Below are positions 16,705 through 24,879 of a stretch of 41,671 nt of DNA, one piece after another. The position numbers were made by a program, and so were the translations under genes. This DNA comes from an uncultured Marvinbryantia sp. (GTDB lineage: Bacteria > Bacillota > Clostridia > Lachnospirales > Lachnospiraceae): NCBI GenBank assembly GCA_937915375.1, contig CALDMO010000014.1, positions 1 through 41,671 on the forward strand. Reading direction: 5' to 3'. Within the stretch, counting starts at the first letter, position 1, and each line of letters starts with the position of its first letter. The notes under the pieces are model-generated. The model saw only the letters and a program-made list of their open reading frames with translations. It made no database searches and was not told the DNA's origin.

Positions 16705-16714
16705 TTCATTGACA
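16699..16714. promoter_or_regulatory. Dyad overlapping both divergent -35 boxes
   Basis: TGTCAATTCATTGACA is a perfect 7-2-7 inverted repeat (TGTCA-N6-TGACA spacing, like Crp/Fnr sites). Its two arms are the -35 hexamers of the two divergent promoters, so a bound protein would control both genes. Confidence 0.55.
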
Positions 16715-16736
16715 TCCCCAATAAAGGGCGTATAAT
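16709..16736 (+). promoter_or_regulatory. Promoter of the NifX-like gene
   Basis: TTGACA (16709-16714) and TATAAT (16731-16736) with a 16-bp spacer match both consensus hexamers. Confidence 0.85.
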
Positions 16737-16792
16737 ACTTAAGTAGATAGAAATTTTTTCACAACAATATCCATTCGAAAGGAGAAACTATC

Positions 16793-17212
16793 ATGAAAAT
16801 CGCAGTTACTTATGAAAACGGACAAATTTTTCAGCACTTCGGTCATACCGAAACCTTCAAAGTATATGAAGTAGAAGACGGTAAAATCATCTCTTCCGAA
16901 GTAGTGAGCACCAATGGCAGCGGACACGGTGCGCTGGCTGGCGTTTTAAATAACCTCCATGCAGACACTCTGATCTGCGGCGGTATTGGCGGCGGAGCAC
17001 GCGCTGCTCTGGATGAAGCAGGCATTAAACTGTACGGCGGTGTCTCCGGAGACGCAGACAAAGCTGTAGAAGCATTCCTTGCCGGCACTTTAACATATAA
17101 TCCGGATGTTACCTGCAGTCATCACGACGAGCAGCACCACGATGGCTCCTGCGGCAGCCATGGCTGCGGAGACCACAGCGATGGTCATTCCTGCGGCGGT
17201 CATTGTCATTAA
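16793..17212 (+). CDS. NifX/NifB-like dinitrogenase iron-molybdenum cofactor domain protein
   Basis: The 139-residue protein begins MKIAVTYENGQIFQHFGHTETF and contains the LICGGIGGGARAAL segment, both typical of the Nitro_FeMo-Co family, in which NifX and NafY bind iron-sulfur or FeMo cofactor precursors. Nitrogenase genes are not present here; stand-alone members are frequent in anaerobes and are thought to handle metal clusters. The last 30 residues are extremely rich in His, Cys and Gly (SCGSHGCGDHSDGHSCGGH), an added metal-binding tail. AAAGGAG precedes ATG 16793. It is divergent from the Crp/Fnr gene and likely co-regulated by the shared dyad. Confidence 0.9.
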   Translation: MKIAVTYENGQIFQHFGHTETFKVYEVEDGKIISSEVVSTNGSGHGALAGVLNNLHADTLICGGIGGGARAALDEAGIKLYGGVSGDADKAVEAFLAGTLTYNPDVTCSHHDEQHHDGSCGSHGCGDHSDGHSCGGHCH

Positions 17213-17220
17213 TACTAAAA

Positions 17221-17238
17221 AATCCCGCTTTCGGGATT
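17221..17238 (-). terminator. Terminator of the second DD-carboxypeptidase gene
   Basis: AATCCCG and CGGGATT form a 7-bp stem with a 4-nt loop, followed by TTTTTT on the minus strand (17215-17220 region). A second hairpin (CGGCATTTCC 17251-17260 with GGAAATGCCG 17270-17279) sits next to it and may stop the plus-strand transcript. Confidence 0.8.
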
Positions 17239-17312
17239 GTAAATCTGCGGCGGCATTTCCTTTTAAATCGGAAATGCCGTCCTTATTTATTTTCAAAACA
17301 TCCTTTATATTG

Positions 17313-18365
17313 TCATCCGATTCTACCATATACCGAAATTGCATCCATTAAATGAGCCGCCCGGTACCCTGGTTCCCCGTCTGCTCCTGCCGTCACCAGA
17401 ATATATTCCTTCTCATAAATCTTCGCAATACTTGCCAGGCAAAGCCCCGCATCCTCCGTATATCCGGTTTTCCCTCCCAGTAAACTTCCTCCGTTTACCC
17501 GCATACTGTCCAGATTTTCCGTTACCGTACTGTAAAAGGTAAAACCTTCCGGATGCATATTGGTAGGTGCGACAGAATAAAACCCGCTGGTAAGAATCTC
17601 ATAAAACTGTGGATTCTGAATTGCATATTTTAAGAGCACAGCAATATCCTCTACGGTTGACACATGTTCAGCCCCTTCTAACCCTGTACAGTTTGTAAAA
17701 TGTGTATGTTTCATTCCAAGTGCCTGTGCCTTCTCATTCATCAGCTCTGCAAAAGCTTCCTCTGAACCGGCAATCCTGTTTGCTACCGCAAGACAGCATT
17801 CCGCCCCAGACGGCAAAATAATGCCGTATAAAAGATCACGATAGGTAACTTCTTCTCCCGGCTGAAATCCTGCCATCGATGCTTCCTGTTCATATAAATT
17901 CTGAAAATCTTCATTCGAAAGCACCACGTACTCGTCCAAATTTTCTATCCTTTCCAAAGCCAGAACAGCTGTCATAATTTTCGTCATAGATGCCGGATAA
18001 ATTCTTTCTGCAGCGTCCTTTTCCGCAAGGACCTGACCACTCTGTACATCAAGAAGAATCGCGTTCGGGCTGTTGATTCTTTCCAAGATATCATTCCTGC
18101 TTCCAGTATCATGCAAATCCTCGCCTTCCGAAAACGTTCCTTCTCCGTATATTTCGGAAACTCCTACCAGCACGTCCTCTGTTTTATACATCTTTGTTTC
18201 CTCTGCCGCCCGGATCTGTTTCATATACACATAACTGCCCATACAAAGAAACGCACAAAGCGCCAGGATTACCCCCGCCTTTTTTCTTCTTTTGGCAGCC
18301 CTTCTTTTTCTGATCCGTACATTCGTTCCGCCCCGCATTTCCATCCCTAAGGTTCTGTTTTTCAT
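17313..18365 (-). CDS. Serine D-Ala-D-Ala carboxypeptidase (PBP5/DacA-like), membrane-anchored
   Basis: The 350-residue protein starts best at ATG 18365, 11 bp after AGGGGAG. The N-terminus is basic (RKRRAAKRRKKAG), then one transmembrane segment at about 31-48, so it is a signal-anchored enzyme outside the membrane. Motif 1 is SxxK at 126-129 (YPASMTKIM) and motif 3 KTG at 299 (GGKTGYT). Motif 2 reads SGA (186-188) where SxN is usual; this variant occurs in related clostridial proteins but deserves attention. It follows the VanRS-like genes on the same strand after a terminator. A DD-carboxypeptidase under VanRS-like control would act like VanY, removing D-Ala termini, but this is inference. 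Confidence 0.92.
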   Translation of the reverse strand: MKNRTLGMEMRGGTNVRIRKRRAAKRRKKAGVILALCAFLCMGSYVYMKQIRAAEETKMYKTEDVLVGVSEIYGEGTFSEGEDLHDTGSRNDILERINSPNAILLDVQSGQVLAEKDAAERIYPASMTKIMTAVLALERIENLDEYVVLSNEDFQNLYEQEASMAGFQPGEEVTYRDLLYGIILPSGAECCLAVANRIAGSEEAFAELMNEKAQALGMKHTHFTNCTGLEGAEHVSTVEDIAVLLKYAIQNPQFYEILTSGFYSVAPTNMHPEGFTFYSTVTENLDSMRVNGGSLLGGKTGYTEDAGLCLASIAKIYEKEYILVTAGADGEPGYRAAHLMDAISVYGRIG

Positions 18366-18439
18366 CCCTATCACTTCTCCCCTCATCCCGTTTAACTGCA
18401 AAAAAAGATTCCTGCCCGCAGCTTTTCTATAACATAAAA

Positions 18440-18476
18440 ATCCCCCGTTCTGTCTTAATTATACAGAGCGGGAGAT
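18440..18476 (-). terminator. Terminator after the sensor kinase gene
   Basis: A 14-bp arm at 18440-18453 pairs with 18463-18476 (wobbles on the minus transcript), and TTTTT follows on the minus strand. Read-through into the carboxypeptidase gene is possible, since I found no clear separate promoter for it. Confidence 0.8.
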
Positions 18477-18518
18477 TCCCATATTTTAATATTCAATTGT
18501 TCAATTCCTAAGATTTTC

Positions 18519-19649
18519 CTAATGCGTCACCGGAAGTGTGACAATAAATGAAGTTTCCTCTTTTTCACTTTTTGCCGTAATAGTTCCCTGATGCAGCGTG
18601 ACAATTTCTTTCGCAATTGCCAGCCCAAGACCGGAACCTCCGCTGTTTGTCGTTCGAGCATCATCCAAACGGAAAAATTTTTCAAAAATCGTTTCCAGCT
18701 TCTGCGGAGGAATCGTCGCTCCCTTATTCAAGAAAATAATCTGCAGCTTTTCATCTGTTTCCTGCGCAGAAATCACAATCTCTGTATCCCGATAGCTATA
18801 AGCAACCGCATTTTTCAAAATATTATTAAATACGCGCGCCAGCTTTTCCGGATCAGCGTAAATCATCAGATTTTCGCTCGCTTCCAAACGGATCGTATTT
18901 CTATGCTCCTTTAAGATCGGATAAAACTCATCCGTCAGCTGCAACAGCAGATAATGCAGATCAACCGTCTCTTTTTCCAGTATGATCTGCTGCAAATTGT
19001 AACGTGTAATCTCAAAAAATTCATTGATCAGCTGCTCCAATCGCTTCGCTTTTTCCAGCGTGATACCGGTATATTTTATCCTTTGCTCCTGCGGCATATC
19101 CGGCACTTCCTCTAAAAGACTTAAGTACCCTATCACAGATGTCAGCGGAGTTTTCAGATCATGCGCCAGATACGCAATCAAGTCACTTTTGCGCTGCGCC
19201 TCCGCCTTTAACGTCTGCTCATTTCGCCGGATATCCGCCTTTATCTGCGCCATGCGCATAGAAATTGCCTCATACTCTCCGGAAAAATCTTCTTCATCCG
19301 CATTTGTTTTCAGCATATATCTGCGAATAAACTCACTCGTTTCTTCAATCGTCCGTTTTTTCTGGTAATGCATTGCCAGGAAAACAATAACTGTCCAGAA
19401 AATAATATTTGCCGCTAAAAACAAGACTGCATAATATTTTATCATGCCCCAGTCCGGCTCCGTGATGATACATCTGTCCTCCAGAGTACTATACGACGGT
19501 TCATAGGTAATCATCATCGTATTCATCACCCATTCCCGAAAAACTCCGTTAAACAACTGATCACCCACATAGATCACTCCTGCTGCAAGCAAAATTCCTC
19601 CGCCTGCGATTAGGGCAAGCAGCAACAGTTTTTTCCTATTAGTTTTCAA
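18519..19649 (-). CDS. VanS-like sensor histidine kinase
   Basis: The 376-residue protein has transmembrane helices at about 8-30 and 72-95 with a short extracellular loop between them, then a linker and the HisKA domain with phospho-acceptor His163 in YLAHDLKTPLTSVIGYL, a stretch I recognise as VanS-type. The ATPase domain has the N box (NNILKNAVAYS) and G boxes (GGSGLGLAI). The start is TTG 19649, which overlaps the end of the response-regulator gene by 11 bp, giving translational coupling; no stronger ATG start exists nearby. It would sense a cell-wall signal and phosphorylate the partner regulator. No van ligase, vanH or vanX genes are seen nearby, so vancomycin resistance is not implied. 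Confidence 0.92.
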   Translation of the reverse strand: MKTNRKKLLLLALIAGGGILLAAGVIYVGDQLFNGVFREWVMNTMMITYEPSYSTLEDRCIITEPDWGMIKYYAVLFLAANIIFWTVIVFLAMHYQKKRTIEETSEFIRRYMLKTNADEEDFSGEYEAISMRMAQIKADIRRNEQTLKAEAQRKSDLIAYLAHDLKTPLTSVIGYLSLLEEVPDMPQEQRIKYTGITLEKAKRLEQLINEFFEITRYNLQQIILEKETVDLHYLLLQLTDEFYPILKEHRNTIRLEASENLMIYADPEKLARVFNNILKNAVAYSYRDTEIVISAQETDEKLQIIFLNKGATIPPQKLETIFEKFFRLDDARTTNSGGSGLGLAIAKEIVTLHQGTITAKSEKEETSFIVTLPVTH

Positions 19650-20334
19650 TTTTATATCCGCACCCCCATACCGTTTTTATATATTTCGGGTTTTCAAAGG
19701 AGTCATCCATTTTCTCCCGCAAATGCCGGATATGGACCGTAATCGTATTATTATTTTTGCTATAATATTCATCTCCCCACAGGTAATGGAACATCTCCTC
19801 AGAACTTACAATCGCTCCTTTTTTCTCAAGCAGCAGCTGTAAAATAGAAAACTCTGTCGGCGTAAGAGACAATTCTCTCTCATTCAGAGTACACTGATGC
19901 GTCCTCTTATTTAGAACCAGTCCGTGATGCACCAATATATCTCTTTCCTCCTGCATCCCGGCATTGTATCGCTTGTACCGGCGCAGCTGCGCCTTCACTC
20001 TGGCAACCATCTCAAGCGGCAAAAACGGCTTAGTGATGTAATCGTCCGCCCCCAATGTCAGACCATTAATTTTATCTGTTTCTTCCCCTTTCGCTGTCAG
20101 CATGATCACCGGATAATTATGTTCCTTTCGTATTTCCCGGCATACCGAAAATCCATCCATCCCCGGCATCATAACATCCAAAATAGCCAAATCCAGCTTT
20201 TCTGTTTTTACATATTCCAATGCCTGCAGTCCATCATGTACCTGAATAACCTCATAATTTTCATTTTGTAAATAAAGCGCAATCAGATTCGCAATTTCCT
20301 GCTCGTCATCCGCCACTAAAATACGCTCACTCAT
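19639..20334 (-). CDS. VanR-like OmpR/PhoB-family response regulator
   Basis: The 231-residue protein has a receiver domain with acidic pair DD at 9-10, phospho-acceptor Asp53 (ILDVMMPG) and Lys in ITKPF, then a winged-helix DNA-binding domain ending KTVWGCGYKIEN. Large stretches (LGADDYITKPF, VHIRHLREKM, NPKYIKTVWG) are what I remember from VanR proteins of vanA-type clusters. GGAGAGG precedes ATG 20334. It is the first gene of the pair with the sensor kinase. Likely targets are the kinase operon itself and the downstream carboxypeptidase. Confidence 0.93.
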   Translation of the reverse strand: MSERILVADDEQEIANLIALYLQNENYEVIQVHDGLQALEYVKTEKLDLAILDVMMPGMDGFSVCREIRKEHNYPVIMLTAKGEETDKINGLTLGADDYITKPFLPLEMVARVKAQLRRYKRYNAGMQEERDILVHHGLVLNKRTHQCTLNERELSLTPTEFSILQLLLEKKGAIVSSEEMFHYLWGDEYYSKNNNTITVHIRHLREKMDDSFENPKYIKTVWGCGYKIEN

Positions 20335-20423
20335 GGTTTGCCTCTCCTGTAAATATTCTTTTTATAGTTTAGCATATCCGGCGTATTTATTTATTAACAA
20401 AACATTAAATGTCTTCCAAAAAT

Positions 20424-20453
20424 ACCCCTGCAATGCATAAACAATGCAGGGGT
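20424..20453 (-). terminator. Terminator of the oleate hydratase gene
   Basis: ACCCCTGCA (20424-20432) pairs with TGCAGGGGT (20445-20453), and ATTTTTGG follows on the minus strand, about 25 bp past the stop codon. Confidence 0.8.
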
Positions 20454-20477
20454 CTTTGACCGAATCTCTTTTTATCC

Positions 20478-22253
20478 TCAGATAACATGATATTCTTTCA
20501 ATAATTTCTCAATATCTGTATTTTTGATGGCATCCAGCAACTTTGTCAGAACAATCCTTTCTTTTAATCCAAGCTTCTTTTCTGTCAGCGCTGATCCATC
20601 ACGTAATTTAACAACCGCATTTAGCAGATCTCTTACGTCATACGTACTGCCCCAAACTTCCGGCACTCCGCGGTCAACATTCAGCAGTGTATAAACTGCT
20701 TCCATTCCGGTACGCATAGAATACTCTGTTGTAAAAATAGTATCCCGCTCCGTTTCCGCGAATTGTCCAATAAAAGCAAAGTTTTTTGCTCCATCAGGTA
20801 CAATCTTCGGACGGTCTGTATCATTACGCGGCATGAAAAAAGCATCAATGTAAGGCATCATAACCGGAACGGTATTCGCGCTGTTTTCCGCCATTTCCTC
20901 AATTTCATTTTCCGGCACTCCAATATGATACAGCCATTCCATACAAATTTCTTTTCCTGTGCATTCTCTCATAGGCTTTTTAACGTAATCACCCGGTTTG
21001 TCATTAAACAATGCATAAACCCATACAAGACAATGATCCTTCGGCTGAGAACGGAACTGAGGCTGACGGTTAATCGTCCAGCTTAACAGCCAGCTGGAAT
21101 CTTTTACAGTAACAATACCTCCTGTAACTACTTTTCCTGTAAACGGACTGCGCTTGCAGATATTTGTAATATAAGGAATTATTCGCTGATCAAGCGTTTC
21201 TACAGTAGCGCTCATCCAGTTGCATAACTCACTGTTATAGCAGAATTTTTCAGGATTTCCAAAATCAGAGCTTTGCGCAGCAATACGTTTCCACATATCC
21301 CAACCACCGCCTGGTTTAATTTCCGGATCATAAAGCGCAGGTGTATTCTGAGATCCCATTGATGAATTTTCCACACAACCGCCATTCGTAATAAATACCA
21401 GATCGTTTTCTGTAAGATCAATAAAATCAGTTTTATTATCCGCAATAATCTCTATACGGGTTGCCTGCTTTCTGTCCGGTTTAATATCAAATTCCACATT
21501 CACAACTTTTGTATTATAATGAAATACCACACCGGCATTTTCCAGATATTTTATCATTGGGAGAATCATACTCTCATACTGATTGTACTTTGTAAACCGT
21601 AATGCTGTAAAATCAGGAAGACCGCCGATATGATGAATATATCTTTTGATATAACGTTTCATCTCCAATGCGCTATGCCAGTTTTCAAACGCAAACATCG
21701 TACGCCAATACAACCAAAAGTTTGACTCAAATACTTCCTCGTCAAAATATTCATCAATTCGTTTATCAAATAATTCCTCATCCGGAGTAAAAAAGAGTTT
21801 CATAATTTCCATCTGGGCTTTTTCTGAAACTGCAAATTTTTTATCCGTATGGGCGTCCTGTCCGCAGTTAACCGTAGCACGGCAAAGAGAATAATTCGGA
21901 TCTTCTTTATTCAGCCAATAGTATTCATCTAATACACTAATTCCCTCTGTTTCTATAGAAGGAATGGAACGAAACAGATCCCACATTACCTCAAAATGGT
22001 TATCCATCTCACGTCCTCCGCGCATTACATATCCTACTCCCGGGTATTCAAATCCATCACACGCACCGCCCGGAATCGGATCTTTTTCAAACACATGTAT
22101 TCTCTCTCCACGCATCTGTCCGTCACGAACGAGGTAACATGCTGCAGTAAGCGCGGCCAGTCCGGTACCAATAATATAGGCTGACTTATGCTCTACTCCC
22201 TCCGGCTTTTTCGGGTGAGCAAATGCTTCATAATTTCCGCTTGCATAATACAT
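20478..22253 (-). CDS. ohyA: Oleate hydratase (myosin-cross-reactive antigen family)
   Basis: The 591-residue protein has the FAD-binding GTGLAALTAACYL near residues 29-40, FEKDPIPGGACDG, and the RGGREMDNHFEVMWDL segment characteristic of this family. Length is normal. The enzyme adds water across the cis-9 double bond of unsaturated fatty acids, a detoxification step in gut bacteria. The start at ATG 22253 is preferred to ATG 22259 because AGGAGG ends only 1 bp before the latter but 7 bp before the former. The TetR gene lies upstream on the same strand, separated by 160 bp containing a 21-bp inverted repeat. Fatty-acid induction through TetR is plausible. Confidence 0.95.
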   Translation of the reverse strand: MYYASGNYEAFAHPKKPEGVEHKSAYIIGTGLAALTAACYLVRDGQMRGERIHVFEKDPIPGGACDGFEYPGVGYVMRGGREMDNHFEVMWDLFRSIPSIETEGISVLDEYYWLNKEDPNYSLCRATVNCGQDAHTDKKFAVSEKAQMEIMKLFFTPDEELFDKRIDEYFDEEVFESNFWLYWRTMFAFENWHSALEMKRYIKRYIHHIGGLPDFTALRFTKYNQYESMILPMIKYLENAGVVFHYNTKVVNVEFDIKPDRKQATRIEIIADNKTDFIDLTENDLVFITNGGCVENSSMGSQNTPALYDPEIKPGGGWDMWKRIAAQSSDFGNPEKFCYNSELCNWMSATVETLDQRIIPYITNICKRSPFTGKVVTGGIVTVKDSSWLLSWTINRQPQFRSQPKDHCLVWVYALFNDKPGDYVKKPMRECTGKEICMEWLYHIGVPENEIEEMAENSANTVPVMMPYIDAFFMPRNDTDRPKIVPDGAKNFAFIGQFAETERDTIFTTEYSMRTGMEAVYTLLNVDRGVPEVWGSTYDVRDLLNAVVKLRDGSALTEKKLGLKERIVLTKLLDAIKNTDIEKLLKEYHVI

Positions 22254-22334
22254 AATCATACCTCCTAAGCTTTTATTTTATATATTTTCTTGAAACATAT
22301 TTTGAATATACATCGAAAAAAAATAATTCACAAA

Positions 22335-22385
22335 CAACAATAAAGTGCTGCTGTCAAAAAAATCGACAACAGCACTTTATTGTTG
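22335..22385. repeat. 21-bp inverted repeat between tetR and ohyA
   Basis: Arms 22335-22355 and 22365-22385 are complementary except for one position, with a 9-bp A-rich spacer. On the minus transcript it forms a very long hairpin with a U-rich loop but no clear U-run after it. It could terminate the tetR transcript, protect ohyA mRNA or contain a regulator site. Confidence 0.7.
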
Positions 22386-22419
22386 GTATTCCTAACAAAT
22401 CCCTTGTTTTGTTGATATT

Positions 22420-22986
22420 TTAATAAACCTTACCTATCTGACACTTCTCAAGCATACGGACAACGTCTCCTTCTATCAGACTGCTTAATCTTGAAACTAT
22501 TTTTTCCGGTGAAGGCTTCATATCCTGCCTGATCCAATCCAGCATCATTCCCACAAATGCGAATTTATAGAAATCTGCAATAAACTTTTTATCATCCTGT
22601 CTGACGTTCATTCCCTGTGCACATTCCTCTACAACATTAATAATCAACTGATACACAACCCTGTACAAATATTGCATGATCTGTTCCTGACTCACATGGC
22701 GGTAGACATTTAATATAAACGGTTTGTTTTCTTCTATCGCATGAAAAATATTCAGAAACCCCTGTTCCCATGTATCATAAGTCGTATTTCCATTTGCGGC
22801 TTTGCGCGAATCCTCCTCGCAGGACCATTCGATCAAATCATAAATATCCTTAAAATGATAATAAAAAGTTGCTCGATTAACACCGCATTCTTCCGCAATA
22901 TCATTAATCGTTATTTTCGTAACCGGTTTTTTTAACAGCAGTTTTTTTAAGGATGCTTCCAATGCTCTTTTTGTAATATCTGACAT
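22420..22986 (-). CDS. TetR/AcrR-family regulator
   Basis: The 188-residue protein has an N-terminal helix-turn-helix (ITINDIAEECGVNRATFYYHFKDIYDLI) of the TetR family and an all-helical effector domain resembling the DhaS/TetR_C_8 type. It precedes ohyA on the same strand and is the natural candidate to control it, perhaps with fatty acids as ligand; that is inference. GGAAGGA precedes ATG 22986. It does not overlap its neighbours. Confidence 0.92.
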   Translation of the reverse strand: MSDITKRALEASLKKLLLKKPVTKITINDIAEECGVNRATFYYHFKDIYDLIEWSCEEDSRKAANGNTTYDTWEQGFLNIFHAIEENKPFILNVYRHVSQEQIMQYLYRVVYQLIINVVEECAQGMNVRQDDKKFIADFYKFAFVGMMLDWIRQDMKPSPEKIVSRLSSLIEGDVVRMLEKCQIGKVY

Positions 22987-23027
22987 GTCACATTCCTTCC
23001 TCTTCCATACATTCCCGTAAAATGACT

Positions 23028-23336
23028 CTAAGAAAGTTTCTTCTCCATAAACAATTCCATCGGCTGTGCAAACTCAGGAACCGTAATAATCAGCCCTCCA
23101 CAGTCCCGATACCCCAGCTTCCGATAAAAGTGTTGTGCATCTTCATCTACCTGTGTAGAAACTAAAAGCATACCATAGCCCTGTTTTTTCATATCCTCTT
23201 CCCAATGCTCCATAAGCATTTTTCCATAACCTCGCTTCGTTTCTACTTTATTTTCAAACTCTGATTCCGGTAAATGTTTATCCAGCCGATACCAAAATGG
23301 CTTGTCTGTCATTTCCATATATCGTATTGTTATCAT
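23028..23336 (-). pseudogene. GNAT acetyltransferase with internal in-frame deletion
   Basis: The frame from ATG 23336 (RBS AGGATTAGG) codes for 102 residues. The N-terminus (MITIRYMEMTDKPFWYRLDK then LPESEFENKV) and C-terminus (STQVDEDAQHFYRKLGYRDCGG) are those of a well-known GNAT subfamily. In full-length relatives I recall about 40 more residues between FENKV and KGYGKMLMEHW, including the strands with an RYNLFWDNTPFC-like stretch and the start of the acetyl-CoA-binding loop. Here KRGY joins directly to GKMLMEHW, so the central sheet is missing. The frame is intact, so this may be a recent deletion between similar KRGY/RKGYGK codons. The product is probably inactive. Confidence 0.7.
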
Positions 23337-23436
23337 TTTCCTAATCCTTTCAACCTTTCTTTTCATCTATTTTAAATCATATTTTTATATTTCAATACCC
23401 TTTTTTGATTTTCTTTTTCCAAATAATTTTTCCTTC

Positions 23437-23467
23437 TTGACATTACAGTTACTGTATAGTTTATGAT
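23437..23467 (+). promoter_or_regulatory. MerR-type promoter of the MATE exporter
   Basis: TTGACA (23437-23442) and TATGAT (23462-23467) are separated by 19 bp, the long spacer typical of MerR-activated promoters. The spacer holds the dyad TACAGTTACTGTA (23444-23456). The same block occurs upstream of the MerR gene at 25693-25714. Confidence 0.85.
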
Positions 23468-23499
23468 GTTCAGGAAATAAAAAATCAAGGAGAAAGAAA

Positions 23500-24831
23500 A
23501 TGGAACAACAAAATATTTACCGAAAGCCCATTACATTAAAAAACATAATGAAATTTGCCCTGCCTACCATTGCAATGTCATTATTTATGTCCTTTTATAC
23601 GATGGTTGACGGATTATTTGTATCCAATTTAATTGGCACAAACGCTTTATCCGCCATCAATTTATCCGCACCCATCATCTCACTGGTAACGGCAATTTCT
23701 ACGATGTTAGCCACTGGCGGAAGTGCCGTTATTATGAAAAAAGTAGGCGAAAAAAAGCCGCAGGAAGCGAATAAAAATTTTACATTTTTAATTATTGTAA
23801 ATATTGTTATCGGCCTTGTTATGTGCCTCGTAGGATACCTGTGTATGAACCTGATTTTTTCAAACATGAATATCTCTGCTGAGGTTTTACATTATTCACA
23901 GAATTACCTGGGACATTATCTGTTATTTACGATCCCTATCCTTTTAATGAATAATTTTTCACTGTACTTAATCGCATCCGGAAAATCATCTGTCTCTTTT
24001 ATTTGCTCGGTTGCCGGTGGTATCGTGAATATTGTTCTGGATTATGTTCTTATTAAAATAATCGGAATGGGAACAAGCGGCGCTGCCATAGCAACAGGAC
24101 TGGGATATTCCATCACAGCAATCGTAGGCTTTATTATTTTCAGCAACAAAAATAATTTACTTCATTTTACGAAACCAAACTTTGACTTACCTGTTTTGGC
24201 AAAAACTATCTCCAATGGCTGTTCCGAAATGGCAACCGCACTTGTCACAGGAATCACAACACTGATTTTTAACTGGACCATGTTAAACTATGTAGGAGAA
24301 GACGGAGTCGCCGCTATTACAATCATCATGTATATCCTAATGTTTGTCAGTTCCTTATTCAGCGGCTATTCTTACGGAGTTGCTCCTATGATCAGCTATT
24401 ATTATGGAGAACAAAATCATGAAAAGCTGAAAAAACTAATTCGAAAAAGTCTGCAGATCATCGCTGTAATCTCAGTGATGTCTCTTACGCTTTCACTGAT
24501 CATCACCAAACCGCTGGTTTCTGTTTTTGCAAGACCTGATAACCCAGTCTTTGATCTTGCCGTTACCGGAAACAGAATTTGCAGTATTGCATTACTATTT
24601 ATCGGATTTAATATCTTTTCCAGCGGAATGTTTACGGCTCTTAACAATGGCATTATTTCAGCTGTCCTTGCTTTTTCCCGTTCTTTTGTATTTATGGTTG
24701 CCTGCCTGCTGTTATTGCCGTTGCTGTTTGGTGTGACAGGCGCATGGCTTGCCACTCCAGTCGCGGAATTATTAGCAATTTTATTAGCATGTTTTATGTT
24801 TATAAAATATAAAAATCGATATAACTATTAA
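23500..24831 (+). CDS. MATE-family multidrug exporter
   Basis: The 443-residue protein is very hydrophobic with twelve expected transmembrane helices in two homologous halves and family segments such as FALPTIAMSLFMSFYTMVDGLFVSN at the N-terminus (given as two parts: FALPTIAMSLF and MVDGLFVSNLIG). MATE proteins expel cationic drugs or metabolites using sodium or proton gradients. AAGGAGA precedes ATG 23500. Its promoter has the 19-bp spacer and dyad of MerR control, and the MerR gene lies convergent just downstream. It is thus a drug-inducible efflux unit. Confidence 0.93.
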   Translation: MEQQNIYRKPITLKNIMKFALPTIAMSLFMSFYTMVDGLFVSNLIGTNALSAINLSAPIISLVTAISTMLATGGSAVIMKKVGEKKPQEANKNFTFLIIVNIVIGLVMCLVGYLCMNLIFSNMNISAEVLHYSQNYLGHYLLFTIPILLMNNFSLYLIASGKSSVSFICSVAGGIVNIVLDYVLIKIIGMGTSGAAIATGLGYSITAIVGFIIFSNKNNLLHFTKPNFDLPVLAKTISNGCSEMATALVTGITTLIFNWTMLNYVGEDGVAAITIIMYILMFVSSLFSGYSYGVAPMISYYYGEQNHEKLKKLIRKSLQIIAVISVMSLTLSLIITKPLVSVFARPDNPVFDLAVTGNRICSIALLFIGFNIFSSGMFTALNNGIISAVLAFSRSFVFMVACLLLLPLLFGVTGAWLATPVAELLAILLACFMFIKYKNRYNY

Positions 24832-24845
24832 AATCTTACTGAAAC

Positions 24846-24879
24846 GCCAGGACATCTTTTCAGATATCCTGGCTGTTTT
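24846..24879. terminator. Bidirectional terminator between MATE and MerR genes
   Basis: GCCAGGACATC (24846-24856) pairs with GATATCCTGGC (24863-24873) around a 6-nt loop, with TGTTTT following on the plus strand. It sits between convergent genes. Confidence 0.8.

Noticed and set aside
18519..20334. Vancomycin resistance cluster
   Set aside because: Only the regulatory pair and a carboxypeptidase are present; the required ligase, dehydrogenase and dipeptidase genes are absent.
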